Assembly (NCBI GenBank): GCA_963708515.1
Contig: CAVPSX010000012.1
Location: 62,001 to 126,000 of the forward strand
Length of the DNA stretch: 64,000 nucleotides
Direction of reading: 5' to 3'
Source of the DNA: JAPLJM01 sp963708515
GTDB lineage: Bacteria > Desulfobacterota > Syntrophia > Syntrophales > Fen-1087
Part shown: in pieces, positions 54,495-64,000 of the stretch
Layout of the letters: every line of letters begins with the position of its first letter
How positions within the stretch are numbered: the stretch's first letter is position 1
Notes under the pieces: generated by a model
Told to the model about the DNA's origin: nothing
What the model saw: only the letters and a program-made list of their open reading frames with translations
Databases searched by the model: none
Program-made: the position numbers and the translations under genes

Positions 54495-55832
54495 GTGGGT
54501 GAAATTGTGGCTGTTAAAATTGAAGAAGTCAGTCCCGTCAGGAAAAGGCTTTCTTTTGAGATCCCCTGGGAAGATGTAAAAAAAGGACTGGATGCCGTGT
54601 ATCGTGATGTTGCCAAGAAGGCGAAGATCCGGGGATTCCGTCAAGGCAAGATTCCGCGAGACGTTCTCGAACGTCACTATAAGGACCACGTGGAAGAGGA
54701 AACCGTTACCAAACTGATCAATCAGGTCTATTGGGATGCAGTCAAGGAGCACGACATTATGGCGGTAACGCAGCCGCAAATTGATCAGCAGGGCATTGCG
54801 CCGGATAAGAATTTCAGCTTTACAGCCACAGTGGAAGTGGAGCCCCTGCTGGAACCCAAAGGTTATCTCGAACTGGAGCTGGAAAAGGAAGAACTGACCG
54901 TAACGGAGCAGGACATCGAGGACAGGTTCAAGGAAATCCAGCAGATGTTTGCGACGATGCAGGATATCGAAGAGGATCGCGCTTTGAGGGCAGGGGAATT
55001 TGCCACGCTCGATTTTCAGGGGACGATGGCAGGGGAAGCCCTGAAGGAATTAAAGGCGGAAAACTATTTTCTGGAAGTCGGTTCCGGAATCCTCGTGCCG
55101 GGTTTTGAAACCCAACTCGTCGGCATGAAAAAAGGCGAAACGAGGCAGATTGAGGTTCGTTTCCCCGACGATTATCAGGCGGCGCATCTTGCGGGGAAAG
55201 ACGTTTCCTTTTCCGTTGTGCTCAAAGGGCTGAAGGAGAAAAAACTCCCTGAAATCAACGAAGATTTTGTGAAGAATTTTGAAAAATACGATTCCCTGGA
55301 GGGTTTGAAGGCCGATATTCACAAAAGTCTGGAAGCGGAGCACAAAGCGAGGATCGAGGCGGACGTCAGGAAACAGGTCGTAGATAAACTCCTGGGCAAC
55401 AAGGAAAATGATTTTGATGTGCCGCCGTCCTTTGTGGAACGGCAGATCTTCCAGATGATGGCGGATACACAGCGGCGGTTGCTTTCCCGCGGGATGGACA
55501 AGAAGACAGCGACGGAGATGACCGTCAAAATGCATGATGCGTTCAAAGACGAAGCAAAAAAGATCGTCATGACAGCGCTTATTATTAAAAATATCAGCCG
55601 GTTGGAGAGTATCTCCGCCGGTGAAGGCGAAGTGGAGGACCGGATCCGCATGATGGCGGAAAGTCGCGGCATGACGGTTGAGGCGCTGCGTGAACCCCTC
55701 GAAAAGGATGATATGCTGGACCATATCGAAAACGAGGTTCTGCATCAAAAGGTTTTTGATTTTCTCGAATCAAAAGCTATAATAAGGATGGTGAAAAAAG
55801 ACCGGCCGAACGCCGGGGAGGACAAACCATGA
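54495..55832 (+). CDS. tig: Trigger factor
   Basis: 445 aa ribosome-associated chaperone. The N-terminal ribosome-binding domain has the signature GFRQGKIPRDVLE (about 51-63). The FKBP-type isomerase domain follows (LDFQGTMAGEAL, VPGFETQLVGMKKGE), and then the helical C-terminal chaperone domain. GTG start at 54495, with AAGGAG about 9 bases upstream. The stop overlaps clpP by 4 bp (ATGA). The tig-clpP-clpX-lon order is the widespread protein quality-control cluster. Confidence 0.95.
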   Translation: MGEIVAVKIEEVSPVRKRLSFEIPWEDVKKGLDAVYRDVAKKAKIRGFRQGKIPRDVLERHYKDHVEEETVTKLINQVYWDAVKEHDIMAVTQPQIDQQGIAPDKNFSFTATVEVEPLLEPKGYLELELEKEELTVTEQDIEDRFKEIQQMFATMQDIEEDRALRAGEFATLDFQGTMAGEALKELKAENYFLEVGSGILVPGFETQLVGMKKGETRQIEVRFPDDYQAAHLAGKDVSFSVVLKGLKEKKLPEINEDFVKNFEKYDSLEGLKADIHKSLEAEHKARIEADVRKQVVDKLLGNKENDFDVPPSFVERQIFQMMADTQRRLLSRGMDKKTATEMTVKMHDAFKDEAKKIVMTALIIKNISRLESISAGEGEVEDRIRMMAESRGMTVEALREPLEKDDMLDHIENEVLHQKVFDFLESKAIIRMVKKDRPNAGEDKP

Positions 55833-56416
55833 CGCTGATTCCCATGGTTGTGGAACAGGATGGACGCGGCGAGCGGGCTTTCGACATCTACTCGAGGCTC
55901 TTGAAGGACAGGATCATTTTTCTGGGGACGGCCATTGACGATCATGTATCCAACCTCGTTATTGCCCAGATGCTCTATCTCGAGTCCCAGGATCCGGACA
56001 AGGAAATCTTTGTTTATCTCAATTCGCCCGGCGGTCATGTCAGTTCCGGCATGGCAATTTTTGATACGATGAACTACATCAAACCTCCCGTCTGCACCTT
56101 CTGCATGGGCCAGGCGGCCAGTATGGGCGCCCTGTTGCTGGCGGCCGGACAAAAAGGAAAGCGTTATGCCCTGCCGCATTCCCGGATCCTGATCCATCAA
56201 CCGCTGGGCGGATTTCACGGGCAAGCGACGGATATTGATATCCAGGCGCGGGAGATCCTGCGTTTGAAAGAGGAATTAAATGATATTCTTGCAGAGTTGA
56301 CCGGTCAACCCCTGGCCAAGGTACATGCCGATACGGAGCGCGATTATTATATGAGCGCTCAGCAGGCCAAAGATTATGGAATTATTGATGAAATTATCGT
56401 GAAGCGGATATCCTGA
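55829..56416 (+). CDS. clpP: ATP-dependent Clp protease, proteolytic subunit
   Basis: 195 aa serine protease. The catalytic triad is visible: Ser98 in GQAASMGALL, His123 in ILIHQPLGG and Asp172 in TERDYYMS. The N-terminal axial loop region PMVVEQDGRGERAFDIYSR is intact. It forms the double-heptamer chamber fed by ClpX. Translationally coupled to tig; clpX follows 12 bp after the stop. Confidence 0.96.
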   Translation: MTLIPMVVEQDGRGERAFDIYSRLLKDRIIFLGTAIDDHVSNLVIAQMLYLESQDPDKEIFVYLNSPGGHVSSGMAIFDTMNYIKPPVCTFCMGQAASMGALLLAAGQKGKRYALPHSRILIHQPLGGFHGQATDIDIQAREILRLKEELNDILAELTGQPLAKVHADTERDYYMSAQQAKDYGIIDEIIVKRIS

Positions 56417-56428
56417 GGAGTTTTGTTT

Positions 56429-57688
56429 ATGGCGAAAAGAAGAGATTATCAGGGCGGACAGGGAATGCTTTTCTGCTCCTTTTGTGGAAAAAACCAGAAT
56501 GAAGTGCTCAAGCTGGTGGCCGGTCCGACCGCCTATATCTGTGATGAATGCATCGAGCTTTGCCGGTGCATTGTGGAAGAGGAAACGGGGACTGTAAAGA
56601 AGGAAGAGCCGGGCAGCGGTATCCCGCAACCCAGGGCCATCAAGAAATTTCTGGATCAATACGTCATCGGACAGGATAAGACAAAAAAGATTCTTGCCGT
56701 GGCTGTTTATAATCATTACAAGCGTTTATTCAGCGAAGTGGATCTGCAGGGGGTTGACATTCAGAAGAGCAACGTCCTGCTGATAGGGCCCACGGGCTCC
56801 GGCAAGACGCTCCTGGCCAAGACGCTGGCAAGAATGTTGAATGTTCCCTTCACGATTGCCGATGCGACGACTTTGACGGAGGCGGGTTATGTGGGCGAGG
56901 ACGTTGAGAATATCATCCTGAGTCTGCTGCAGAATTCCGAATATGACGTCGCCCGTGCCTCAAAAGGCATTGTTTATATTGACGAAATCGATAAAATCGC
57001 CAAGAAATCGGGAAATCCCTCTATTACGCGCGATGTGTCAGGCGAAGGGGTGCAGCAGGCCCTCTTGAAGATCATCGAGGGAACCATGGCCAACATCCCG
57101 CCGAAGGGCGGCCGGAAGCACCCTCAGCAGGAGTTTATTCAGGTTGATACGACGAATATCCTGTTCATCTGCGGTGGCGCTTTCAACGATCTGGAAGACA
57201 TTATTGCCCGGCGTGTGGGCGTCAACAAAATGGGCTTCGGGGCCGATATCAAGAGCAAAAAAGAGAAGAAAGTCGGTGAATTGCTTTCGGAGGTCCAGCC
57301 CGAGGATCTGCTCAAATTCGGGCTCATTCCGGAGTTTGTGGGCCGCCTGCCCGTCATTGCGACGCTGAATGAACTGACAAAGGAAGAACTGATCAAGATT
57401 CTGGTTGAACCGAAAGATGCGATCATTAAACAGTATACAAAACTGTTCGAGCTCGAAAAAGTGAGGCTGAAGTTTACGGATGGGGCCATCCGGGCCATAG
57501 CGACGCTCTCTGCCGAGAGAAAAGCCGGGGCGCGGGGACTGCGGGCCATCCTGGAAAATACCATGTTGGAGATCATGTATGATATTCCTTCCCGTTCTGA
57601 TGTGCGGGAATGTGTCATTAATGAAGACGTGGTCATGAACCGGGAACATCCCATCCTGCTGTTCGAGAAGCAGTCGGAAACGGCTTAA
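56429..57688 (+). CDS. clpX: ATP-dependent Clp protease, ATP-binding subunit ClpX
   Basis: 419 aa. The N-terminal C4 zinc finger (CSFCGKN, CDECIELC) binds substrates and dimerises. The AAA+ domain has GPTGSGKTLLAKTLA (Walker A), YIDEIDKI (Walker B) and the loops RDVSGEGVQQALLK. IGFGAD-type loop sequence (MGFGAD) is the ClpP contact. It unfolds tagged proteins and passes them to ClpP. ATG 56429 is preferred, as GAGGAG lies about 12 bases upstream; TTG 56423 adds two residues. Confidence 0.96.
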   Translation: MAKRRDYQGGQGMLFCSFCGKNQNEVLKLVAGPTAYICDECIELCRCIVEEETGTVKKEEPGSGIPQPRAIKKFLDQYVIGQDKTKKILAVAVYNHYKRLFSEVDLQGVDIQKSNVLLIGPTGSGKTLLAKTLARMLNVPFTIADATTLTEAGYVGEDVENIILSLLQNSEYDVARASKGIVYIDEIDKIAKKSGNPSITRDVSGEGVQQALLKIIEGTMANIPPKGGRKHPQQEFIQVDTTNILFICGGAFNDLEDIIARRVGVNKMGFGADIKSKKEKKVGELLSEVQPEDLLKFGLIPEFVGRLPVIATLNELTKEELIKILVEPKDAIIKQYTKLFELEKVRLKFTDGAIRAIATLSAERKAGARGLRAILENTMLEIMYDIPSRSDVRECVINEDVVMNREHPILLFEKQSETA

Positions 57689-57714
57689 ATGTCTGAACCT
57701 ATACAGGATAGAAC

Positions 57715-60177
57715 ATGTTTGATTTCATGAAAAATAAAGATAGACGGGACAACGTCACGGCCATTCCGCTTTTGCCGTTGCGGGATGTGGTGGTCTTTCC
57801 CCATATGATCGTACCGCTTTTTGTGGGACGGGAAAGATCCATTGCCGCCCTCGAATCGGCCATGAAGTACGAGAAAGGTATTTTCATGGCAGCGCAGAAG
57901 AACGCCCAGAAGGACGATCCCGCAGAAGAAGATATTTACACAGTCGGGACCATCGGCATCATCATTCAGTTGCTGAGACTCCCCGATGGCACGGTCAAGG
58001 TTCTCGTGGAGGGTAAAAAGCGCGGGATCATCAAAGACTATCTACCCCATGACGATTTCTTTGTTGTCAATGTTGAAGAACACGAAGAAATCGAGGAAAA
58101 ACAGGACTTCGTGAAGACAGAAGCCCTCATGCGAAGCATCCGGGAGGCTTTTGAAACCTATGTGAAGCTCAGTAAGAAAGTTCATGTGGAGATGGTGGGT
58201 ACCATTGCGTCCATCGAAGGCGCCTCAAAGCTCGCGGATGTCATCGCTTCGCACATTGGGGTTAAGCTCGATGACAAGCAGAAGATTCTGGAGATCATCA
58301 ATGTCAATGACCGGCTGGAGGCTATTTACGAAATGATGCTGGGCGAGATCGAGATCCTGCAGGTGGAGGAAAAGATCAAGCGACGCGTCAAAAAGCAGAT
58401 GGAAAAGACCCAGAAGGATTATTACCTCAACGAGCAGATGCGGGCGATCCAGAAGGAGATGGGCGAAAAAGATGAATTTAAGAGTGAGATTAATGATTTA
58501 GAAAAAAAATTAAAGAATAAAAAAATGCCCGAAGAACCCCAGAAGAAAGTGAAGGCGGAGATCAAAAAGCTGCAGATGATGGCGCCCATGTCCGCCGAGG
58601 CGACGGTATCGAGGAATTATATCGACTGGCTTCTGGACATGCCCTGGTATGAAAAGACGGAAAATACAAATACGTTGAAGGAATCCGAGGGCATTCTCGA
58701 GGAAGATCATTACGGTCTCAAGCAGGTCAAGGAACGGATTCTTGAATATCTGGCGGTTCAGTCGCTGGTCAAGAAGAACAAGGGATCCATCCTGTGTCTC
58801 GTGGGACCTCCCGGCGTCGGCAAGACATCCGTTGCCAAGTCTGTGGCGCGCGCAACGAACCGCAAGTTTGTCCGCCTGTCTCTTGGCGGCGTCCGGGATG
58901 AAGCCGAAATCAGGGGACACCGGCGGACCTATATCGGCGCATTGCCTGGAAAGATCGTGCAGCTCGTGAAAAAAGCAGGCTCCAACAACCCCGTATTCTG
59001 CCTCGATGAGGTGGACAAGGTCAGTTCCGATTTCCGGGGCGACCCGTCTTCGGCGCTCCTGGAAGTTCTGGATCCGGAACAGAATAACGCCTTCAATGAC
59101 AATTATCTCGAAGTGGATTACGACCTGTCGGACATCATGTTTATCACGACTGCAAACGTATTGCAGACCATTCCGGCCCCCCTGCAGGACCGCATGGAAG
59201 TCATCCGGATTGCCGGTTACACGGAACCGGAAAAAATGAACATCGCCCAGAAATTTCTTGTCAAGAAGGCCATGGAAGCCAACGGCCTTACAGCGGATAA
59301 TATTGTCTTTTCCGAAGGGGCATTGCTGACCATTATCCGGCAATACACCCGGGAAGCCGGCGTGAGAAACGTGGAGCGTGAAATCGCTTCCATCTGCCGG
59401 AAAGTGGCCCGGGAAATCGTGACCAACGGCAGCGACGGGAGGATTAAAATTTCATCGAAGACCGTTCAAAAATATCTGGGCGTTCCCAAATACCGCCATG
59501 GCGAAGCCGAAGGCAAAGACAGCATCGGACTGGCTGTGGGTCTGGCCTGGACGGAGGTCGGGGGGGAACTCCTGGCCATCGAGGTTTCGCTCATGAAGGG
59601 CGCCGGCAAGATGATCATGACCGGCAAGCTGGGAGATGTGATGCAGGAATCCGTGCAGGCCGCATTGACCTATGTTCGTGCTCGTGCGGAGCAATTCGGG
59701 CTGAGCGATAATTTTTACAAGGACATTGACATCCACATCCATGTGCCGGAAGGCGCCATTCCCAAAGACGGCCCTTCGGCGGGCATCGCGATGGCGACCG
59801 CCATTGCCTCGGCATTTTTGAACAGGAAAGTCCGCGGCGACCTGGCCATGACCGGTGAAATCACGCTTCGCGGAAGGGTGCTTCCCATCGGCGGCCTCAA
59901 AGAAAAGCTGCTCGCGGCGCATCGGGGGAACCTTAAAACGGTGCTGATCCCCAAAGACAATGAAAAGGATCTGGCCGATGTGCCGGCCAACGTCGTCAAG
60001 GCCCTGAATATTGTCCTGGTGGAGCATATGGACGACGTCCTCAAAGTTGCCATGCTTCCGGGAGAGGGGCCGGAAGCGCTGAAGATTGACGCACCGCCGT
60101 CTGAAGCGCTCATGCAAATACCGCCGCCGGTCATGATGCCGGTCGTCGATAAACCTCAGATCCCGATGAATCACTGA
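57715..60177 (+). CDS. lon: ATP-dependent Lon protease
   Basis: 820 aa. N-terminal LON substrate domain (LPLLPLRDVVVFPHMIV, the conserved LRD..VFP), central coiled coil, AAA+ domain with GPPGVGKTSVAKS (about 363-375), and the C-terminal protease with Ser688 in PKDGPSAGIAM and the dyad Lys in IGGLKEK (about 729-731). It degrades damaged and regulatory proteins. Last gene of the tig-clpP-clpX-lon cluster. The C-terminal tail is Pro/Met-rich (IPPPVMMPVV), slightly longer than usual. Confidence 0.96.
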   Translation: MFDFMKNKDRRDNVTAIPLLPLRDVVVFPHMIVPLFVGRERSIAALESAMKYEKGIFMAAQKNAQKDDPAEEDIYTVGTIGIIIQLLRLPDGTVKVLVEGKKRGIIKDYLPHDDFFVVNVEEHEEIEEKQDFVKTEALMRSIREAFETYVKLSKKVHVEMVGTIASIEGASKLADVIASHIGVKLDDKQKILEIINVNDRLEAIYEMMLGEIEILQVEEKIKRRVKKQMEKTQKDYYLNEQMRAIQKEMGEKDEFKSEINDLEKKLKNKKMPEEPQKKVKAEIKKLQMMAPMSAEATVSRNYIDWLLDMPWYEKTENTNTLKESEGILEEDHYGLKQVKERILEYLAVQSLVKKNKGSILCLVGPPGVGKTSVAKSVARATNRKFVRLSLGGVRDEAEIRGHRRTYIGALPGKIVQLVKKAGSNNPVFCLDEVDKVSSDFRGDPSSALLEVLDPEQNNAFNDNYLEVDYDLSDIMFITTANVLQTIPAPLQDRMEVIRIAGYTEPEKMNIAQKFLVKKAMEANGLTADNIVFSEGALLTIIRQYTREAGVRNVEREIASICRKVAREIVTNGSDGRIKISSKTVQKYLGVPKYRHGEAEGKDSIGLAVGLAWTEVGGELLAIEVSLMKGAGKMIMTGKLGDVMQESVQAALTYVRARAEQFGLSDNFYKDIDIHIHVPEGAIPKDGPSAGIAMATAIASAFLNRKVRGDLAMTGEITLRGRVLPIGGLKEKLLAAHRGNLKTVLIPKDNEKDLADVPANVVKALNIVLVEHMDDVLKVAMLPGEGPEALKIDAPPSEALMQIPPPVMMPVVDKPQIPMNH

Positions 60178-60188
60178 TGATTTAGCGC

Positions 60189-60217
60189 TTGACATCCATT
60201 CCCATTCTTGTTAGACG
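60189..60217 (+). promoter_or_regulatory. Candidate sigma-70 promoter of the tRNA-Val/tRNA-Asp genes
   Basis: Perfect TTGACA at 60189-60194, a 17-base spacer and TAGACG at 60212-60217, about 28 bases before tRNA-Val. Confidence 0.5.
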
Positions 60218-60244
60218 TCACAGCCTGTTGCGAAACAGAACGAT

Positions 60245-60320
60245 GGGCGGGTAGCTCAGCTGGGAGAGCGCCACGCTTACACCGTGGATGTCACAGGTTC
60301 AAGTCCTGTTCCGCCTACCA
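60245..60320 (+). tRNA. tRNA-Val (UAC anticodon)
   Basis: A 76-nt cloverleaf: GGGCGGG pairs with TCCGCCT (two wobbles), the anticodon stem CCACG/CGTGG encloses CTTACAC (anticodon TAC), and the T arm is ACAGGTTCAAGTCCTGT. CCA is encoded. Confidence 0.95.
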
Positions 60321-60378
60321 TGATCGTGATATGAAGCCCGGACAGGTTTCATTGAGTTACATGCTGTTTGATTCAAAC

Positions 60379-60455
<77 letters not shown>

Positions 60456-60463
60456 GATAGAGC

Positions 60464-60500
60464 AAGGGGGTTAGATGAAAATCTGACCCCCTTTTTCTTT
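60464..60500 (+). terminator. Rho-independent terminator after tRNA-Asp
   Basis: AAGGGGGTTAGAT and ATCTGACCCCCTT pair around a GAAA tetraloop and are followed by a T-rich tail. Confidence 0.88.
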
Positions 60501-60545
60501 TTCTGCAATTATATCTCCAATAAAGTAGTGTCACCTCTCAAAAAG

Positions 60546-63280
60546 TCATCGGTTTGCGGCGCGAACCATTTCCAGGATTTCCGCATTGAATGCGTGTTCC
60601 GAAAGAAGGTCCTCGAGGGTGCGGTGAAGGCGGAAATTCCAGCGATGATGGACGTCAGCAGGTTCGTTGATGCGCTCTTCCCGCGGATCAGGGCGCCGAA
60701 GCTCCTTGTTCATGCCGAGAATGTCCTGAACGGGGAAAACCGCCCACATGCTGCTGCTGTTCAAATGAAGGATAACCGTTTCCCGGCAGATCCAGGGGTC
60801 GCAGGTTTTCGGGGCGACGCCCGGATGACCCAGAATCCGGGAGTAATAGAATTGGACAACAGCACGATCCGCCTCCTCCCACCAGCCGCGGATTGTGGGC
60901 ATATCATGCGTGGACGGCGAGGCGACGGACAGGTAGGGATACGCCGCCGGGTCTGCAAATACCGCCCAGGGCTCTGCCGGCATGCGCTGGATGCGCAGAC
61001 ACAAAAGTCCCAGGTTTTCCATGACGCCGGCCACGCAGCGCGGGACCATGCCGAGGTCCTCTCCGCAGATCAGCATATCCGTCGCGGCTTTCAACGCCGA
61101 CAGTTTTTCTTTGGCGCCCCGGGCCCAGGAGGCTTCCTGGCGTTCAAAATAATAATCCTCGTAAAAACGCCCCAAGACAGACTGCATCGGCTCTTCCATG
61201 GCCTGAAAGGCCCGGGTCAGATCCATCGCGATGCGGGGATGAAAAGATTCACGGTCGCCCGGCTTGTCCGGGATCAGGATCACGTCATCATGGAGTTGGT
61301 AAAGATCGTGCAGCAAGTCATGATACTTTCCATGCGGTCTTTCGAGTCCTGCCTGTGTGCGAAAAAACGGGCCGCGATCTTGTCCTGAGCGTCAAATTCG
61401 GGCCGCAGGCGGTATTGGCCCGGCGCCGACGGTTCGAGGTATTCCAGGATGACCTTCTGCGCCCGGGTGCCGAAGATACTTTTCAGGGCGTCGTCTGTGA
61501 CGTATGCCTTGCAGAGGGAATCGACGTCTTTAATTCCGGCGACTTCGAGCTCGTTCCGGGACAGGGGAATCGCGGGATTGAATCGGCCTCTGAGCGCCGT
61601 CACGGCATCGCCGGGAATCTCCCAGATCCGAAAGAAGCCGATGACATGATCGAGACGAATCGCATCAAAGTAGCGGCTTAAATGCAGGAGCCGTTTTTTC
61701 CACCAGGTGTATCCGTCTTCGGCCATGGCTTGCCAGTCGTAGGTGGGGAATCCCCAGTTCTGCCCCTCAGCGGCAAAATCGTCTGGAGGCGCCCCCGCAG
61801 ATTTATCCATTCTGAACCACTCCGGATGCAGCCAGGTCTCCACGCTCCGCTTGTCGACGCCGATGGGGATATCTCCCTTCATGGCGACGCCGCAATCGCG
61901 GGCATACTGGGTAGCCGCAAGCAACTGATGATGGAGGTGATACTGCAGGAAATAATAGAAGGCAATTTCTCGCGCGTGTGGAGCGCCGGGTTCCGTCAGT
62001 CGGTCGATGGCCGCCGCCGTCATCCGGCTGCATTCTCCCCAGTTGCGGTAGTCGCCGGTTCCATGAAGGTCGCGCAGGTGGCAGAATGCGGCGTAGGGCT
62101 TCAGCCAGCCTGCATGTTCCATCAGGAAGGCCTGATACGCCTCGGATGCGAGGAAGCTCCGGGCCTGCCGTGCAAAGATCCTTCTGAGAAAACTCATTTT
62201 GGCCGACATGACCGCTTCATAATCCACAATGCTTTTCCTGTTCAGTTTTTCAGCGGCTGCGTCGATTTCCCGAATCAGGGATGCGGAGAGGCCATCAATT
62301 GCCTGCAGATTCAGGTAAAGCGGATGCAGGGCAAAAACAGAAAGGGTCGAGTAGGGATAGGCGTCGCTCCAGTTCATGCGGACGGACGTGTCGTTTACGG
62401 GCAGAAGCTGGATCATCTGCAGCCCCATCTGTTTTGCCCAATCCACAAGCAGTGTCAGATCGGGAAACTCTCCCACGCCGAGACCCTTCGCCGTGCGTAG
62501 GGAAAACACGGGGATGGCCAGGCCCGCGCCTTTCCAGGGGAGGGCGGCGGATCTGAATGCATAATCGGAGACGACAATCATTCGATTTTCTTCATTAACC
62601 AATGCATCGGGGTCGGTCAGACGGCGATTATCGCCGGCCTCCCATTGCAGGATTTTTTTTTCCGGATCTGCAATGAAGTACTTGTACTGGAAAGGAATTT
62701 CGACACGACGGACATGAAAATCGACCTGCCACTCAGGATAGCCGCTTTCGTGCAGGGGCAGTGCTTTTTCAGGGTTCCAGAGACCAAGCGCCGGGATATT
62801 GCCGATGCAATAAACCGACTGTCCCGGCGCGACCCTCGGGGCCGGAACACGCAGGCGGACAGGAATGCCCTTTGCCTCACGGTTGGGACAATCCCGGATT
62901 TGATCCCGCTGCGGGCGCCGGAAGATAGCCCGGCGGAAGGGAGATGTTGTAAGCATCGCTTCCGGATCAACCGGGGGGCGCCAGAAATCCCGTTGATCGA
63001 CCGTTGCGCTTCCGCAATAATCGGGTGGAGAAAAGAGACGATTACTGCCGCCTTCAAAGTGAATAGTTCCCGCGTTCCGATCATCGATCGCGTACCGGTA
63101 GGCAAAGGGTTCTCGTTCTTCTGCGGATAGCTCGATATCCACCTGCCAGAGGCCGCCCGCATGCAGACGCATGCGCAACCCGCGTTCAACCCCCCATTGT
63201 CCGAGTTCGGGCATGGAGCCGACCATCAGAACGTTCTGTCCGTAGGTCGTATGGAAAGGGAGGGAAAATAGTATCTTCAA
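60546..63280 (-). CDS. malQ: 4-alpha-glucanotransferase with two N-terminal starch-binding domains (DPE2-like), frameshifted
   Basis: Two CBM20-like domains come first (FSLPFHTTYGQNVLMVGS onward; then VRLRVPAPRVAPGQSVYCIG), each with the expected Trp/Tyr-rich sugar sites. A GH77 catalytic domain follows: GVGEFPDLTLLVDWA, LPVNDTS, IGVDKRSVETW, DAIRLDHVIGFFRIW (nucleophile Asp in RLDH) and, in the other frame, LICGEDLGMVP with the acid Glu. This order is that of plant DPE2 and some bacterial enzymes that move glucose from maltose to glycogen or other glucans. The frame breaks near TTT 61327-61329 (AAA on the coding strand); adding one A gives one frame of about 910 codons. Parts: 63280 to about 61330, and about 61320 to 60546. 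Confidence 0.85.
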
Positions 63281-63324
63281 ACAATCATCCTTAACTTTAA
63301 CTATGGTTTATAACTAACTATAAA

Positions 63325-63470
63325 ACAAAATAAATTGTCATAAGTATGTGCAGTCGAATCCAGCATCAAACAACTTTGCCGCTTGTGAACCATTTACCAT
63401 CGTTCAAGTAAATCTTTCGCATCGAGATCCTTCAAAAATGCCTTTACTGCTGCTCAAAATCTTTTTCGCT
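63325..63470 (-). repeat. Decayed copies of the MITE-like element, reverse orientation
   Basis: 63325-63413 (TTTGCCGCTTGTGAACCATT at 63376-63395) resembles the reverse complement of the left part of the element. 63425-63470 (GAGATCCTTCAAAAATGCC and GCTCAAAATCTTTTTCGC) resembles the reverse complement of a right end. The order is tail then head, as if two reverse copies lay side by side. These fragments occupy part of the 346-bp gap between malQ and the YkuD-like lipoprotein gene; nothing else is evident there. Confidence 0.5.
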
Positions 63471-63626
63471 TCATGTATGATTCAGCGTTGTTTCCACCCG
63501 GGCAAAGTATAGAAGAGAAGGAGAGGACATGTCAATGGGAAAAAGAGTACATTTAATTTGATTTTCTTCATGTTTTAATTTATGCAAGGCCCGGTGATTG
63601 AGGATGTCCAGGAAGAGAGTTTCAAG

Positions 63627-64000
63627 ATGCAAAAAATGCTGTGGGCGCAGACAGGACTGTTGATGCTGAGTGTGCTTTTGACATCCTGTGCTGCCTTGAA
63701 GCCGCCCGAACCGGTCATCTCGCCGCTTCAGGCGGTCGTAGTCACAACATCCGCCTGGGATCGCATCGAAGGCATTCTTCAAGGTTATGAGAGAGTCAAT
63801 CCGGATGGTCCGTGGGAGCGCAGAATCGATAAAGTTCCCGTTGTGGTCGGCCGCAACGGAATGGGCTGGGGGATCGGGCTGCATCCTCTCCCGATATCCG
63901 AAGGTCCCGTCAAACACGAGGGAGATGGCAGGGCGCCGGCCGGCATCTTCAGGCTTTCATCCGGTTTTGGCTATGCCGCTGCCGGCGACGTCTCTCGGAT
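63627..64000 (+). CDS. YkuD-like L,D-transpeptidase-family lipoprotein (3' truncated)
   Basis: The first 124 residues of a gene that runs off the window. A lipoprotein signal ends in a lipobox (VLLTSC, Cys about residue 21). Then come VVTTSAWDRIEGILQGYERV and VVVGRNGMGWGIGLHP, and REGDGRAPAGIF-type sequence (HEGDGRAPAGIFRLSSGFGY), all typical of the L,D-transpeptidase/YkuD proteins related to YbiS/ErfK. The catalytic His/Cys region lies beyond the window. ATG 63627 follows GGAAGAGAG; an internal Met four codons later is possible. Confidence 0.8.
   Translation, partial: MQKMLWAQTGLLMLSVLLTSCAALKPPEPVISPLQAVVVTTSAWDRIEGILQGYERVNPDGPWERRIDKVPVVVGRNGMGWGIGLHPLPISEGPVKHEGDGRAPAGIFRLSSGFGYAAAGDVSR

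Noticed and set aside
60528..61388. 286-codon plus-strand open frame
   Set aside because: Antisense to the C-terminal part of malQ, where GH77 motifs are evident on the other strand.

Overview
The window reads as a chromosomal segment of a Gram-negative bacterium of the delta-proteobacterial type (Desulfobacterota, possibly Syntrophales-like). This is inferred from the gene families and gene order (tilS-ftsH-folP-tsaE-lysC, tig-clpP-clpX-lon, a Wza/Wzc-type export system, a DUF2520 gene next to panB) and not from a marker gene. There is no rRNA, CRISPR array, transposase gene or phage gene.

Layout. 1-3.0 kb: the end of an ABC exporter, then a convergent HD-GYP-like gene. 3.1-34.0 kb: one large co-directional exopolysaccharide/O-antigen locus. 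It holds a Wza-like outer-membrane export lipoprotein, a Wzc-like chain-length/BY-tyrosine kinase, a SPOR protein, a small membrane protein, an O-antigen ligase/polymerase-like protein, a Wzx-like flippase, about ten glycosyltransferases, five SAM methyltransferases, a GT-C membrane transferase, an asparagine-synthase-type amidotransferase, a PHP-like membrane protein, WbqC, a PIG-L deacetylase, a DegT aminotransferase and a WecA/MraY-type initiating transferase. Together these could start a glycan on undecaprenyl phosphate, elongate and decorate it, flip it, polymerise or ligate it, and export it. The core at about 12-23 kb looks visibly AT-richer than its flanks, as expected for an exchanged serotype cassette.

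34-45 kb: housekeeping and transport genes: leucyl aminopeptidase, two oligopeptide ABC ATPases, a cold-shock protein, a MATE transporter, miaA with an overlapping glycosyltransferase, a PpiC/SurA-like lipoprotein, and panB with a DUF2520 Rossmann protein. 45-53 kb: a HAD phosphatase, tilS, ftsH, folP, tsaE, lysC and a ComEA-like protein. 53-64 kb: a lytic transglycosylase, tRNA-Pro and tRNA-Leu, tig-clpP-clpX-lon, tRNA-Val and tRNA-Asp, a two-CBM20 4-alpha-glucanotransferase (malQ, DPE2-like) and the start of a YkuD-type lipoprotein.

Two things are not explained by ordinary annotation. First, an unnamed family of intergenic elements about 165-190 bp long, with imperfect terminal inverted repeats of about 38 bp. 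It has four recognisable copies (36.5, 37.7, 45.3 and 53.2 kb) plus decayed halves. Some copies carry a nested GGGGGACA-type hairpin, and one runs into the start of a gene. Second, a 70-bp tandem duplication (not a multiple of three) appears to cut an ancestral fusion of a tyrosine kinase and a SPOR protein into two frames.

Several other genes (ABC exporter, HD-GYP, O-antigen ligase, GT-C, lysC, lytic transglycosylase, malQ) each need one or two single-base corrections, nearly all at homopolymer runs, to become full length. I read these mostly as probable sequencing/assembly errors, not as true pseudogenes.
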